A DNA stretch of 64,000 bases. It comes from Coniferiporia sulphurascens (lineage: Eukaryota; Basidiomycota; Agaricomycetes; Hymenochaetales; Hymenochaetaceae). A program made the position numbers and the translations under genes. Of this stretch, positions 46,453 to 58,600 are shown piece after piece. Numbering within the stretch: position 1 is the first letter of the stretch; the number at the start of each line of letters is the position of its first letter. Below the pieces are notes generated by a model. The model searched no databases. It was not told where the DNA came from and saw only the letters and a list, made by a program, of their open reading frames with translations. Location: positions 496,001 through 560,000 of the forward strand of contig NBBA01000016.1 of the NCBI GenBank assembly GCA_002794785.1, given 5' to 3'.

Positions 46453-49071
46453 ATGCGCAAAGTGCGAAAACTTCAGAGTGGATTCGAGCGCAGTACTACA
46501 CCCCTTATTCACCGTAAGGGCATGGTGGATGTCGACAGGCGCGAGCAATCGGCTCTGACGATGGAGGAGCAAGTGTTCCTCGAGACGCTGTATCGCGTGC
46601 TTCCCAAGCTGGTTGGCGGGCTCGAGAAGCCAACCAGTGATCGTTAGTTGAACTAACCTTGTCAATCTCTTGCCGGGTCCACGTCAAGTAATGAGGATAT
46701 GTAGCCAGTCTCAAATGCTAGCTCAAGAATCGAAACCAATTCCAGATTCGAATGGTACGCTATCATAACCCACGCATCGTATGCCATGGACCAAATCGTC
46801 TTTTTTCAGCAAGCCAAAAAGGAGTTAATTCCGGAAACGTCCGCAATGAAGAAGCACAGGATCCTGAGTCTTGTGAGTAAATTAATTTTGTTCATAATTG
46901 TCATCACTTTATGCACTCAAAGAAAATTCGGCGCTTACCCCACCAGATGCGCGCATTTCTACAAGCACGGAACAAGATCAGGAATTTTAAGAAGTAGGTC
47001 CCTGGGAAGGACAACCTCCGCTAACACAGAAGCTCACAAGGATCTCCAGGGCTAAACGAGGCTTGTTTGAAACGGTGCGTTTCCGATTGATGCACACACG
47101 TGATGATACCTAAGCTCTTTCTACCGCCTTTCCCTCGTCACTGCAGATCGTGAAGTTCAGGAAGTTTGAGGCCAAGATCCGCTTCATCGAAGGTGGCTCG
47201 GGGGTGATGGATGCACTTATGAAACTAGAGTACGTAGCTGAGTATGGCGGTACTATGATATGGGGTACGTTTATGATTTCTTTTTTTTTAGTGTCCATGG
47301 TCGGACTCACACTGGCTTCCTCTGGAATTCGTGGAAGGAGGGTAGATATGCGCGATTCAGTGTGGTCATATGCAAATGCCAGCTCCGTGCTGATCGAAGC
47401 ATTCGAAAAGCTCGGGGACGAGTTTGTTGAAGAAGGGCATGTCAAACCACTCCGCGAGCTTGAACGTTCTTGCCACGTGAGTGTAAGGGTTCTATTCTGA
47501 TCCGACCATTCCTTAACGCGTACTGCACTGTTTGTCTCAAAAAGGAAAAATATCAAGGTTTTAGCGGTGAGCCAGACGCATATGTCAGACCGACTCGATT
47601 CTTCGGGATTCGTATTCAAGGTTTTGTAAGTTCAGGTATAGCAGGCCCGGACGAAATTGGTCACGCGCTTGAAATGCTCCCGTCCCTCTGTAGACATAAT
47701 GGAGTCAGGTGAGAGAAACAGTTCAATCGCGTATCTGATACTTACGGCTTACCTTACTCTAAGCTATCCCCGAAATATTGAAAGTGCAACAGACGTCTCA
47801 GAGCATAAAGTACAATAACATGTTAACCGCCGCAACATTCTTCTCTGCGGTCACAGCGACGACGCTGCAACTCTCCTACGCGTATAACACCAATCCACGC
47901 GAATCACTCGGAGTCGCGGTTAATACATTGTGGTTCGTAGCACTCGTGTTCAGCACGGCGTCCAGTCTCAGCAGTTTGGTCGGCCTCATTTGGTACCAGA
48001 AGTGGGCTATTCTTTGCTCTTTCCTCACATCCAAAGGCGGCGCCGTTGTCATATTTCGTCACACGAAGAAAATGAACTGACACTATGCTTTTGCTTATGC
48101 GTACAGGCTACTGCGGATCCAGCTATTACCGGAATGGACAAGGTTGTGGCTCGAACACGGGCCAACGATCTCGCTTGCAGTTGCGTCTGCAGCATTCTCA
48201 ATCGGGTTATGTCTCTTTGCATTCTCATCCTCGCAAGTGCGTATCTATCCTGCTCTTTCCAGTGAAATATAGCTTGGTATATATCCGCTGATTGTGAATT
48301 TCACCGTCTTTGCTACTTCTACGTATCTCTATCCCCCAAATCTATATCACGTACAACCCTATGTGCTATGTGCTCCAGCACACCATCACCTCGATATTGA
48401 CGGTAACCTTCACTGCCACACATGCCATCGCACTTTTTGTACCACTATGCTTGTACAGTCCCAACAGGTTCAACCGCTTCCTATTGCGAGCTCTCATCGA
48501 GTTATATCATCCACTGCGCGACTGGGTTCGGCACATCTATTGTTGGTATTGGTATCTACCCAGAAAGGAAAAGGCTCGCAGAATATGTTCCCTTAAGGAG
48601 GCGCCTGGAGTAGGAACTGAACTCGACGTCGAGGCACAAGTAAATGAAGGGGTGTTGATGCCACAGATGAACGACACCGCAAAGGGGCAGGGCATTTCGT
48701 CGTCCGAGGAGCTTACTGTTCCTATAATTGGTGCTGGGGATCCAGGCGTGAGCACGGCTCTTACTTCCAAAGAACCGAATGAGAAAATCGGATACGGGAA
48801 TGACATTCGTTCGACCCTGGAGTTAACGAAAAGGACCACTCCGGCCGCATCTTCTATGGCATCTTCTATTCCCGTCCCGAATTCGATCCTGATGGTTCGG
48901 AATTCGTACAAAGGCCTCGGGAACATCGAAGAAAGGCAAGAAACAGACGCTCGTGGGGGGCTTGATCGACTGCGAGAAGAAGAACCGGGATTTCCCTTCG
49001 ATTCTTCTGTGCAGTGTGTTAGATCACATAGCATCGATGCTTCTAATTCCGCTTTCAAATTTGAACACTGA
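46453..49071 (+). CDS. Family A membrane protein, copy A7, short-tail subtype
   Basis: First exon 46453-46642 (unsplit, as in A0 and A1) reads LTMEEQVFLETLYRVLPKLV. TM1/TM2 exon about 47780-48000 (AATFFSAVTATTLQLSYAY; NTLWFVALVFSTASSLS), TM3 about 48105-48237 (GPTISLAVASAAFSIGLCLF), TM4 about 48277-48350 (an unusual IYPLIVNFTVFATSTYLY), TM5 and tail 48384-49071. All membrane exons are open with good splice signals. One doubt: the small fourth exon near 47030 has an extra A at its acceptor (ACACAGAAGCTC against ACACAGAGCTC in A8), which with the A6 pattern shifts the phase. Working or just broken; I cannot decide. The tail is the short subtype, about 230 residues. Function unknown. Confidence 0.6.
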
Positions 49072-49265
49072 CACGAGGAAGTCTCTACAGAGTCGAAGAC
49101 CCCGACAATCTCCAACTCGAATGATCGGGATTGAGTGGATCAGGATGGCGGGTGGTGGAGGAACCCGGATGGAGTACAAAGCCACTGATTTATTTTAGAA
49201 TGATCAGATGAGGGGGCCAACGTAACTTGTATAGAGAAATGTTCAGTAGATATTAAATAATAGTA

Positions 49266-49987
49266 CAGTCAATCACCGGCTAATGGGACAATGCCGGTCA
49301 CCGAGACATCTGGTTAGAACATGCTGTATCCATTCAAATTTCCTCATTCTTTTTCCATTTTGCAGCTAGGATTATGCCTATGATCCAGAATAAAACATTC
49401 CAAGCTTTTAAAGCCAGAACTTAGCAAGATAACTGGAAATTACTCATAAAAACTTCGAAATAAAAATTTGTCAATAAAGGTTCACATAAAGAATACTTAT
49501 AATGCTACATATAAGTGATAGGTCTTTGCTGTATATGAATTTAGTGAATGTGGGCCGCGTCTTGGAAAAACAATCATTGCAATTGATAAAGAAATGGCAG
49601 AGAAAGAAGGAAAACAAAAGTCAGTGTAACCTCCCGGTCAACATTGTAGATCTATTTTCCTGTTACGGAAGTTTTTCCTTTAGTCGCCACTAGGCTTCTC
49701 CTTCTTTATTTGGATTTTGCCTATAGCCGAATTAATTAATTATACTGTAACGAGGTTGTCTTATTGTGGGAAATACTTGTGCCAAAGACTGGTGAAGGCC
49801 CAATTTTGCCAGATTTCTCCATTCTGCTGTAGCTCGTCCAGTTTTGCTCATATTCCTCTCAAATTTTGTGTATAGATAGCCACTTTCTCAGTGAACATGG
49901 ATGTATTTTTTATTTTAGGATGTTGAGTAATTAACCGCAGGAAATAACTTGACAAGCTCTGATATTCCATTAGCCGGTGATTGACTG
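49266..49987 (+). mobile_element. TA-flanked inverted-repeat element, copy 1 (722 bp)
   Basis: Ends with CAGTCAATCACCGG on both sides as an inverted repeat of about 21 bases, flanked by TA at 49264-49265 and 49988-49989. The TA duplication and CAGT start fit Tc1/mariner-pogo type DNA transposons. No transposase is present, so it is a non-autonomous (MITE-like) copy. It lies about 195 bases past the A7 stop. Its right half resembles the inverse of the left half of copy 2 at 60885. Strand assignment is arbitrary. Confidence 0.75.
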
Positions 49988-49989
49988 TA

Positions 49990-50399
49990 ACATCTTGGCT
50001 GTGACTTCGACAATGTGCCGAGCACCGGAAAGAATTTCTATAGCATGGCCCATCGGCAATAAACCAGATCTTGATCTACACAAGTGCCGATCATGATTTA
50101 AAGAAAAAAAAATGATGTACGTACTCATACTGCCTTTTTAGGAAAAAATTTCAATGCTCATCCGCACTGCATGTGGTGTTCATGCGATTAGAAGACTTAC
50201 GATCGCTTGATGGAGAGCAACCCAGAAGTCTAGGGGGTAACTTCCCACGCACAAGCGGTGCACCCTTGAGTACTAAGCGGCGTAGGTCCTGAATCGATTC
50301 TTCGGCATCGTGTTGCTTTCTCCCCTCGCTTCACGCCTCCCTCTCTGTAGCTCCCCACACTCGGTCTAGTCTGATTCTTCTTGGAAATACACTGTCACC
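49990..50399. promoter_or_regulatory. Upstream region of A8
   Basis: No gene. 50220-50330 shares text with the upstream regions of A3, A5 and A6 (CCCTTGAGTACTAAGCGGC, then GGTCCTGAAT). Confidence 0.4.
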
Positions 50400-50978
50400 A
50401 TGAGTGGAGCAGAAAATGCACAAGGTGGACCAGAGCATCCCAGTAAGTGTCCTCCTTGAGCACATCTCTTTGTCCTAGAATTCAGACAACCAAAGTGTAT
50501 GTTGGCGGGAGCGAAAAGCCTGACTTGACAATGGAGGAGAAAGACTTCCTCAAGATGCTTTGTAGAGTACTTCCAAAGCTAATTAGTGGACTCGAGAAGC
50601 CAACTACTGCTGGTGGCTGTAAGTTGAGCCAACCCTAGCGATCGTCCGCCAGGTCAATTACTGATTACTTTTGGAAATGCTTAGCCTCATCATTGCTTGA
50701 TCAGGGGCTGATATCAAGTCTAGATAAGGGTCTGCTGTAACCCACGCATCAGATGTTATTGATTCAAACGTATTTTTCAGAAATCCATGAAGTACTTGAT
50801 ACGGACAGAGACCCACAAGAGCAGCTTTTCAAGGCTCGTGAGTAACCTATTTGTGATTGTTGTCACTGTTTGCACCCGAGGAGTGCGGCGGTTGACTTTT
50901 TGTATACACATCTTTGCAGGTGAACAGTATTGGGAGTAAGTGCCCCTGTGGTGAACTATCCGCCAACACAGAGCTCAC

Positions 50979-52660
50979 GTCACCCCTCTCCCTCTTACCA
51001 CCACCAGCCACCCCATCCCACCGAAAGGCACCACCTGGCTCCCTTAGCCAAACCGTTGTGCTGCTACTACGCAGCATCATTATCTTTTACCACTATTCCA
51101 CTTCCCTTTCTGTTACAATTTTCCTTTACTTTCCCCTTACTGCACTGACACACTTCCTCTTCGTCATCATCAGTCAGCGCAACTCCCCCATTTCTCTGCC
51201 TTACTCATCCTTATTTGCCTTGCACCATAAGACGCCATGATGACGCCTTATTGCATAATCATGACATGCTTTGCTTACTGATACCTCCACTTGTACTACC
51301 AAGGTATTCCTTGGGTTTCCATGACCTTCCTTCATCTGGTAAACTACCCTACACAAGTAGCTACAGTAACAAACATATAGAGTAGCATATAAGCATGTAA
51401 CTTCAGTAGCACAAGCCCTAAGCTTGTGCTCTTTGTTCATACAAGCCCATTATCTGCTACCACCAGTCTACTGTGTGCTGTCGTGCCATCAGTCTCTTCA
51501 TCATAACCCGACTCTGCTCAGAAGCCTACCACGTCCACATTGTTGATCAGGAAGCCCCACCGACGATCACCTTTGACTTACGACATCTAGGAAGCCCTGT
51601 TGTCAGCCCCATCAGTCTTGACAATCAGGAAGCCCCGACATCGATCACCACGTAACCATTGAGCTTAACACTTTCCCCCCCACCCCTGCCCCCTTTTATG
51701 CCTCCTTTCTCTCCCGGTGCCAACCCACTCCACCACCACCACTTATGCACTATATGACCCACTCTCTGTTGACCTCTTAGCCTGGGCTCTATCTCGCCCC
51801 CACCTCTCCACCTACTTCCTCCAAGATGAGGCCCTCCAGGTCACCCTTGGTCTCTGCCACCCCACCATACCTCCCTACATACCTGGGCTCACTGAGGCCC
51901 CACTCATCCTTCCCCTGCCCACTGCAATAACCAACATCATCTTTTGCCACCATGAAACTGGCTGCATTGCCCACCACTACTCTCATACCCTTCCTACTTG
52001 GCCAAATCCCCTCCACCACCCCAACCTCAACCAGCCTCCTGGTCTCTTGGCCCACACCCTCAGAACCCCCACCTCCAACCCTCAGCCCACTCTGCCGCCT
52101 CATGCCCATGTCACATCACATGTCACACCACATGCCAGCCTCCCCAGCCCTCAACCCACACTGCCGCCTCAAGGCTTGGTCACGTCACCTGTCACATCAC
52201 CCACCCCTACTCCCACAGCCACTGCCCCCCCACTGAAACACTCCCTCCACACAGGGGAGCCCCTTCCTAGGACCACCCTCCCCACTGCCACTTCCCAAAA
52301 ACCTCCCTTGCCCAGGGACCCATTTTTGGCCTGCCCTACTGCCCTGAGTAGCCACCTGGGAATAGCACTGCTCATTTGCCAGCTCTCTCTCTCTCTGCAG
52401 CTGCCCTCTTACCAACCCCCTCCACCAGCACTCTTCTCACTCCCTGTCCTCATTCTGCCTGACAAGTAATTACTAGCCACCCACCTTGGTAGCCACCCTC
52501 CCACAATTCGACCCCAGAACCATCTTACTATGCCAGATCCCCTTCTACCCCACTCCACATGCCATCATAAATGCCCTAGATACGTCAATCGGGTGACCGT
52601 GTCTTGTAATTAATTTGCTATAGCGGAATACAAATTGAGAATCAAAAAAAAAAAAAAAAA
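50979..52660 (+). mobile_element. Poly(A) retroposon R1 (1682 bp) in A8
   Basis: Flanked by ACAGAGCTCAC at 50968-50978 and 52661-52671 and ending in 17 A. The part 51110-51672 matches R3. The 3' 35 bases match R2 (TAGCGGAATACAAATT before the tail). The target lies on the CAG|AG acceptor of A8 exon 4, and the duplication puts a copy of that acceptor on each side. It has one ORF and no reverse transcriptase. Confidence 0.8.
51717..52469 (+). CDS. ORF of retroposon R1, Pro-rich, unknown function
   Basis: An open frame of 250 codons from ATG 51717 to TAA before the conserved 3' end of R1. It is Pro/Thr/His-rich, with a unit of about 23 residues (QPTLPP-(A/G)-VTS-VT) repeated twice from a 69-base DNA repeat at 52079-52215. 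The end PPPPALFSLPVLILPDK matches the R2 ORF. A long sense frame can arise by chance in such skewed sequence, but the kept C-terminus argues for coding. No domain recognised. Confidence 0.45.
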   Translation: MPTHSTTTTYALYDPLSVDLLAWALSRPHLSTYFLQDEALQVTLGLCHPTIPPYIPGLTEAPLILPLPTAITNIIFCHHETGCIAHHYSHTLPTWPNPLHHPNLNQPPGLLAHTLRTPTSNPQPTLPPHAHVTSHVTPHASLPSPQPTLPPQGLVTSPVTSPTPTPTATAPPLKHSLHTGEPLPRTTLPTATSQKPPLPRDPFLACPTALSSHLGIALLICQLSLSLQLPSYQPPPPALFSLPVLILPDK

Positions 52661-54979
52661 ACAGAGCTCACATGCACTCCCAGGGCTTACCTGGCCTTGC
52701 ATGAAACAGTACGTCAAAGGGGTTCACACGTGATGATTTCTAAGCCCCTTTTTCTCGCTATCGCAGTTTCAGAAGTTCAAGAAAATCGAGAACAGGATTC
52801 GCACCGTTGAAGGTGGCATGCAGTTGATGGATGCACTTGTGGGACTATGAGACGCAGTCAAATATGGCTACTTTTGGAGTAAGTCTGAGGTCTTTTTTAG
52901 TGTCCACGGTCACACGGGCTTTCTCTGTAACTCATGGAATGCGGGCAGTCATACCCGGCGATCAGCACACGAGGCTAAACTCAATTGAAAATGCAAGTGC
53001 CACGCTATTCAGGATATTTCAAAATCTCGGGGAGGATATTTTTAAAGAAAAATACCTAGCACCGCTCCACAAACTTTATCGTTTTTGCATTGTAAGTGCA
53101 GAATTTTGATTCTGATCCAGCCATCCATTAACGCGCATTGGCTGCCTTATGAAAAGGACAAACCTCGAGGTTTTCGTAGTGGGTTAAATATGCGTTCGAC
53201 AAATCCTTCTATACTCTTATTTAAGGTTTTCTTGTCCTTCAGACACATTAGATATGACAGACCAGGGAGACATTGAAATACTTCTGCCCCTCAGCAGACA
53301 CATAGACGACATCACCCGGGGCCTGTCGGAACTTTTCGAGTCATGTGAGAGCAAGAGTCTAGCCGTCCGTTCGAAACTAACTAATGCTCCACGACTCACC
53401 ACCTTTGTTCGAAGCATTCCCTGTATTTTTAGAAACGCGAGAGAAGGCTCAGAGCATAGATTACAATAATATGTTGATGGCTGCAACATTCTTCTCCACG
53501 GTCACGGCAATGACGCTCCAACTCTCCTACGCTTATAACACGAACACACGCGCGTCATTTGGAATTACTGTCAATACATTATGGTTTGTAGCGCTCGTGT
53601 TTAGCATGGCGTCCAGCCTGAACAGTCTTGTCGGGCTCACGTGGTACCAGAAGTGGGTACTTTTCCTATCCTGTTCTATACTTTTCAAAAATTTGTTCCA
53701 TGGCAAAGGGGAGCTGACGTTATGCATTTGCTTATTTGCACAGGATACGGCGGAACCATTTATTGCCGGACTGGGTGAAGTTGTGGGTCGAATATGACCG
53801 ACGGTCTCGCTTGCCGTCGCATCTGCAGCATTCTCCATCAGATTATGTCTCTTTGCATTCTCGTCCTCGCAAGTGCATATATATCCTGCTCCATTGACGA
53901 ATGCATCCGCTGACCGTTTTCGCACCTCTTTGTTTTCCACGTATTCCATTATGGTCTGTGATTACTCTGACTCGATGTGGTCTAAAACCGCGCATGACCC
54001 CTTGCGCAATGCGCTCCAGCACATCATCACATCTGCCCTAACAGTGGCATTCACTGTCACACATGCTGCCACGCTCTTTGTACCCCTGTGCCTGTACAGC
54101 CCGAATCGGCTTAGTCGCTTCCTTTTGAACGTTCCTAAGGGGCTTTATTATAGGTACTGGTATCTGCGCAGGATGCCACAGCAGGACAGGGATCTTGTGA
54201 CTTATATTATACATGTCCGAGGCGAACCATGGTCCAAGGTAGATGTCCTTGACGCTCAAGACACAATCGAAAGAGATGGAGAAATCAAAAGATTGTTTGC
54301 ACCACAGACAAGGCCCAATGAAGCCCCGTCTATAGAAAACACTGATCTTGAATCGAGTTTGAGCTTGACCTGGATGGTAAAAAGGAATATTGGGATGGCG
54401 TGGATATTCGTGTGCTCGGTTGCGCGCTCCATCGTCTCCTGGCTCATTACCCACCGGCTGGATCGGCTAGCTCTTCGTTGGCGCAGGACCCGCTGTACCG
54501 AGGAGTCCAGCAACGTGGAACGGGCACTTGAAGTTGACGAGAAGGTGGATACGCTGAGGAAACTGGAAAGTGACATCGGGTCCAGAGGACATGGTGGGGA
54601 GCTGGGTGAGCAGAAACCCACAGTAACAGAAGGACAGGACCCTGCACCATTACAGGGGACAAGAACCCTATTTCTCTATGCTACCGATCCCGACGGTGCA
54701 GGGTTTACTGCCAGGGGACTAGATAATGAAGTCGGGATCAGTCTCGAAAACCCTTCGGCCCCGGAGCCGATCAAAGGGCTTACCGCAGCCGCATCGTTTA
54801 CAGCAGATTCTTCTCCTAACCCGAGTTCGAGTCCGATGGTCCAAGAATCGGATGGCGGCATAGAGGACGGATCGAGGCAGGTGGCGAGCACTTGTGGGAG
54901 TCGTAACACATTGCAGAAAGAAGAACCGGGGCCCCTCTTAGATTCTTCTGTACGGGAAGATGTTGAGTCACACGACAAC

Positions 54980-55236
54980 TCTTAAAATCTACGCACGTTG
55001 TGGTAGACGATGAGGTGCAGTGGTGGTGATCAGGCAAGGTGGGTTATCAGCGTAAACCGATGTATTTCTAGGGCGAGACCAGCTCCCCTTATATACACGT
55101 TCTGTGGGCTAGTATTACTATAACTATCTAGCTCCTATATCGTATGGCGTTATCATTGCGTTATTGTTCACTTAGTAAGGTACATGTTCATATGACCATG
55201 TACTATATTTATATCGTTCGTTATATTTATTTAATA
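54980..55236 (-). mobile_element. Solo LTR of the copia element
   Basis: 257 bases, minus orientation relative to the full element, flanked by ACAAC at 54975-54979 and 55237-55241. It aligns end to end with the LTRs at 55353 and 60532. A solo LTR forms when two LTRs of one insertion recombine. It keeps several CpG pairs that have decayed in both full-element LTRs. Confidence 0.85.
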
Positions 55237-55352
55237 ACAACGGTGTGTCTAATTCTGCTTCCGAAGTTCAGCGCGAATGCGAGGGAATTGTAGAGAAGGA
55301 CCATCCATCTTCAAGCTCTGGAACTCCAGACAATCTCAAATAGATGGATCAG

Positions 55353-55610
55353 TATTAAATAAATATAACAAACAATATAAATATAGTATGTGGTCATATG
55401 AACAACCACCTTACTAAGTGAACGATAACGCAACGATAACGCCATACGATATAGGAGCTAGATAGTTATAGTAGTACTAGCCCATGGAACGTGTATATAA
55501 GGGGAGCTGGTCTCGCCCTAGAAATACATTGGTTTACGCTGATAACCCACCTTTGCCTCAACTTCACCACTGCACCTCATCATTTACCACAACATGCGTA
55601 GATTTTAAGA
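55353..55610 (+). repeat. 5' LTR of the copia element
   Basis: Begins TATTAAATAA and ends ATTTTAAGA, so the ends are a short imperfect inverted pair rather than TG...CA. Includes a TATA-like GTGTATATAAGG at about 55491. It differs from the 3' LTR at about 15 of 258 positions, all transitions. Confidence 0.88.
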
Positions 55611-55621
55611 GGTTATGAGCC
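55611..55621 (+). other. Primer binding site
   Basis: GGTTATGAGCC directly follows the 5' LTR and is complementary to GGCUCAUAACC, the anticodon stem-loop of initiator tRNA-Met. This suggests priming by a tRNA cut in the anticodon region, as known for Drosophila copia, rather than by the 3' end of a whole tRNA. Confidence 0.65.
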
Positions 55622-55679
55622 TTGACTCTACAACTAACAAAACGATTAACAAAAATATACATCCTCGAATAACGAAACA

Positions 55680-58600
55680 ATGTCTGACAGACAGAAACCA
55701 AACACTTGTGAGCAAACATGTTTGCAAAAATTATCAGGATTACAAATCATCACTAACAAATTAAAAATAACATATACACAGTCATCAACGATCGAAGAAC
55801 TCGAAGAAAAGATTCAAAAAGCTAAAGACAGTAAAAGGTTAGTCGACCTAATACTTCAATGTAACCTAAGACAAATACCTATTAACGGAACAGAACAACA
55901 AATACAAGATCGAATAAACAGGTATGATAATTCTACCAAAGATGAAAAAACAAAAATAAAAACTGACTATAAAATGGAATTAATGAATCACGCTAAAGAT
56001 TTAGGAATATCAGACCAAGGAAAATCATCCAAAATCAGATATCAAATAAGTACGTATTTGGGCATATCAGATCCAAATGAGAAAGAACAATTTAAAATTA
56101 ATAACCCTTATATCAAGCCAGAAGAAGAAAGCGATAAAAAAGAAGACAACAATAAAAAAGAAGATAACGAAGAAGAAAACTCCGAAGAATCCAAAAATAA
56201 CCCATCACGTGAGCCATCAGAACCATCTGACCCTGATGATTCAGACACTAATGATACCGAGGAAGATGAACTGAGTATGGCAACTAAACTCGTGGAACTC
56301 CAGAAATTCTTCGACGGAATCGAGAAACTCGACAGGCACCGAAACTACAAACTCTGGAATTACAGAGTCCGCAGCGCCATCGAGAGTGCAGGTTATGGTA
56401 ACCTGCTCATTAACTCCCCAGGAACTGGAGAGACTGGTATATCAAGCGCTTTATATAACGGCATTATGCGCACTATGCCCGACAAAATATTGGCTTATTA
56501 TCTTAATTTCTCTAAAGATATTCCAGCGCTACTCAAAGCGCTTGACGGACAATATAACGTCCAGACAACAATTACAAAGGGCTTTAATGAGGCTGCCCTT
56601 TTTGATATCAGAGGTCATGTCAGCCATTTCGATGGAATGCTCGATAACCTCAGCAATAAATATGAGGAACTCATAGCCCAAGGGGTAAAAGTCTCAGAGT
56701 TGACATACACATCGGCTATTATGTGGGCAACGCCCAAACAATATCAATACGTACTCACGCAGAGTGAGTTATATATTAAAACAATTAACGAAACGAATCC
56801 AGACAAAGATGAAATTGAACTAACCCCTCAATTCCTACTAACGGCATTGAGAAACACCTCCGAGGGGTGGCGTAAAAATCACCAAAGGACAGGAGCAGCG
56901 GCTAACCACCTGCCCAAGGACGAGTGGAACCACCCCTATTTTAGGGGCCGCGGACGCGGTAACAGCCGCGGTGTACAGCCACAAGGTCGCGGCTATAGGG
57001 GCCATGGAGGATATATGCGAGGACGAGGATGAGGGGGATATTCCCCTAACCAACAATCACACGTTATTAAGTGCTATAACTGTAACAAGTTAGGACACTT
57101 TAGTCGAGACTGCTGGGTGCCAAAAATGGAATGGATGAAGGCAGCTCAGAAAAAGAAAGAGGACATGAACGATGACAAAGGAAAAGGGAAGGAAATGGGT
57201 GCGTCAGCGGCACCGACAACAACTGGGGCAAGTGCGGCCCAGGCTAAACATACTGCAGCAGCAGCAACAACAAACGTCACATCGAGCTCTTGAATCGAGT
57301 TAAGCGCCGTAATAGGCCAAGGCGAAACCGCCTTTATAACCAAAATCGATGACAATGACTTCGACATGGGAGAATTCCCAATATATTCATACAACGATTT
57401 CCTTGACACTATAGGAAACCACGACAGCGCAATGGAAGATGTGGATGATAATAACCTAGATGTAAGCATTAATGCTATAACAACAGAAAAACATGCTAAT
57501 ATTGTTTATTCCTCAATGGATATAATTGATACTGGTGCAACGATACACTTAACACCATATCTAAATCGATTACGAAACACTTATAAAACTGACGCAATAA
57601 CAATAACGGCCGCAAATAAAACAACATTTATGGCAAACATAGTAGGGGATCTTAAGCTTTACATCCCCAATGGACACTCGGTAAGTGTCATAATATTATC
57701 AAACGTATATTACAATCCTAAAATGAATATGACATTAGTCTCTCAAGGACTTCTATGTCAAGATGGTTATGAATTTATTTATAAAGAAAACACATGCACA
57801 ATAAAGTATCCTAATGGATCTTTATGCAGAAAAATAAAAAATACAAATGGATTGTATAGTATATTTAACAATGATGTACAAGCAGCTACAAAAAATGTAA
57901 CATTATTTGAACTTCACAAAAAACTCGGGCATATAAGTTATGCTTACATAAAACGATTACTAAAAGAAGATCAAATTACAAATAAAAAAATTTCAAACTA
58001 TGATGAAACTCAATGCACAATTTGCCTTGAAGCAAATATAAAAAGAATGCAAATCCCAAAATTACATATTTCAAAGTTAGCTGAAAAATTCGGCGATCAT
58101 ATACATATGGACATATGGGGTCCAGCATCCACACATGCTATTGGAGGATATAAATATCTTCTAACACTTGTAGACGATGCTACAAGATGGATAAAAATGA
58201 TTTTATTAAAAACAAAAGATGAGGGCTTAAATGCTTATACGACTTGGGCTACTATGCTCAATACACAATTTAACATAAAAATAAAAATATTACAAAGCGA
58301 TAACAACACAGTGTTTTTAAGTAAACAATTCACTGAATATTTAGAAAAACATGGAACGATACAAAAGCTGACTGTTCACGATACACCACAACAAAACGGA
58401 GTAGCAGAACAATCACATCAAACAATTCTAAATAATACATGAGTAAACCTGCTACAAGCAAAATTACCTCCAAGTTTATGGGGAGAAGCTGTAAAATACA
58501 GTACTTATGTTTACAATAGAACGCCAAAGAGCACTATTGATTTTAAAACACCATATTTTAAACAATATAACGAAAATTACAACATAGACGATTTAAAAGA

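Larger units (their letters stand above)
50400..55343 (+). pseudogene. Family A membrane protein, copy A8, long-tail subtype, hit by three lesions
   Basis: Starts at ATG 50400 with a split first exon, then LTMEEKDFLKMLCRVLPKL. TM1/TM2 exon about 53425-53654, TM3 about 53745-53870, TM4 near 53908-53970, TM5 and tail from 54020. Lesions: (1) retroposon R1 sits at the acceptor of the fourth exon. (2) One base is missing near 53796 (GAATATGACCG where the family has TATGGACC), shifting the frame in TM3. (3) A solo LTR at 54980-55236 cuts the tail and gives a stop at 54983-54985. Past the LTR the tail resumes in frame and ends at a TAG at 55341-55343 (SSGTPDNLK), as in A2. The copia element starts ten bases further on. 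The tail has an extra hydrophobic stretch near 54395-54450, as in A1. Confidence 0.75.

Noticed and set aside
51717..52469. The 250-codon frame as a host gene inside A8
   Set aside because: It lies wholly within an insertion bounded by an 11-base target duplication and a poly(A) tail.
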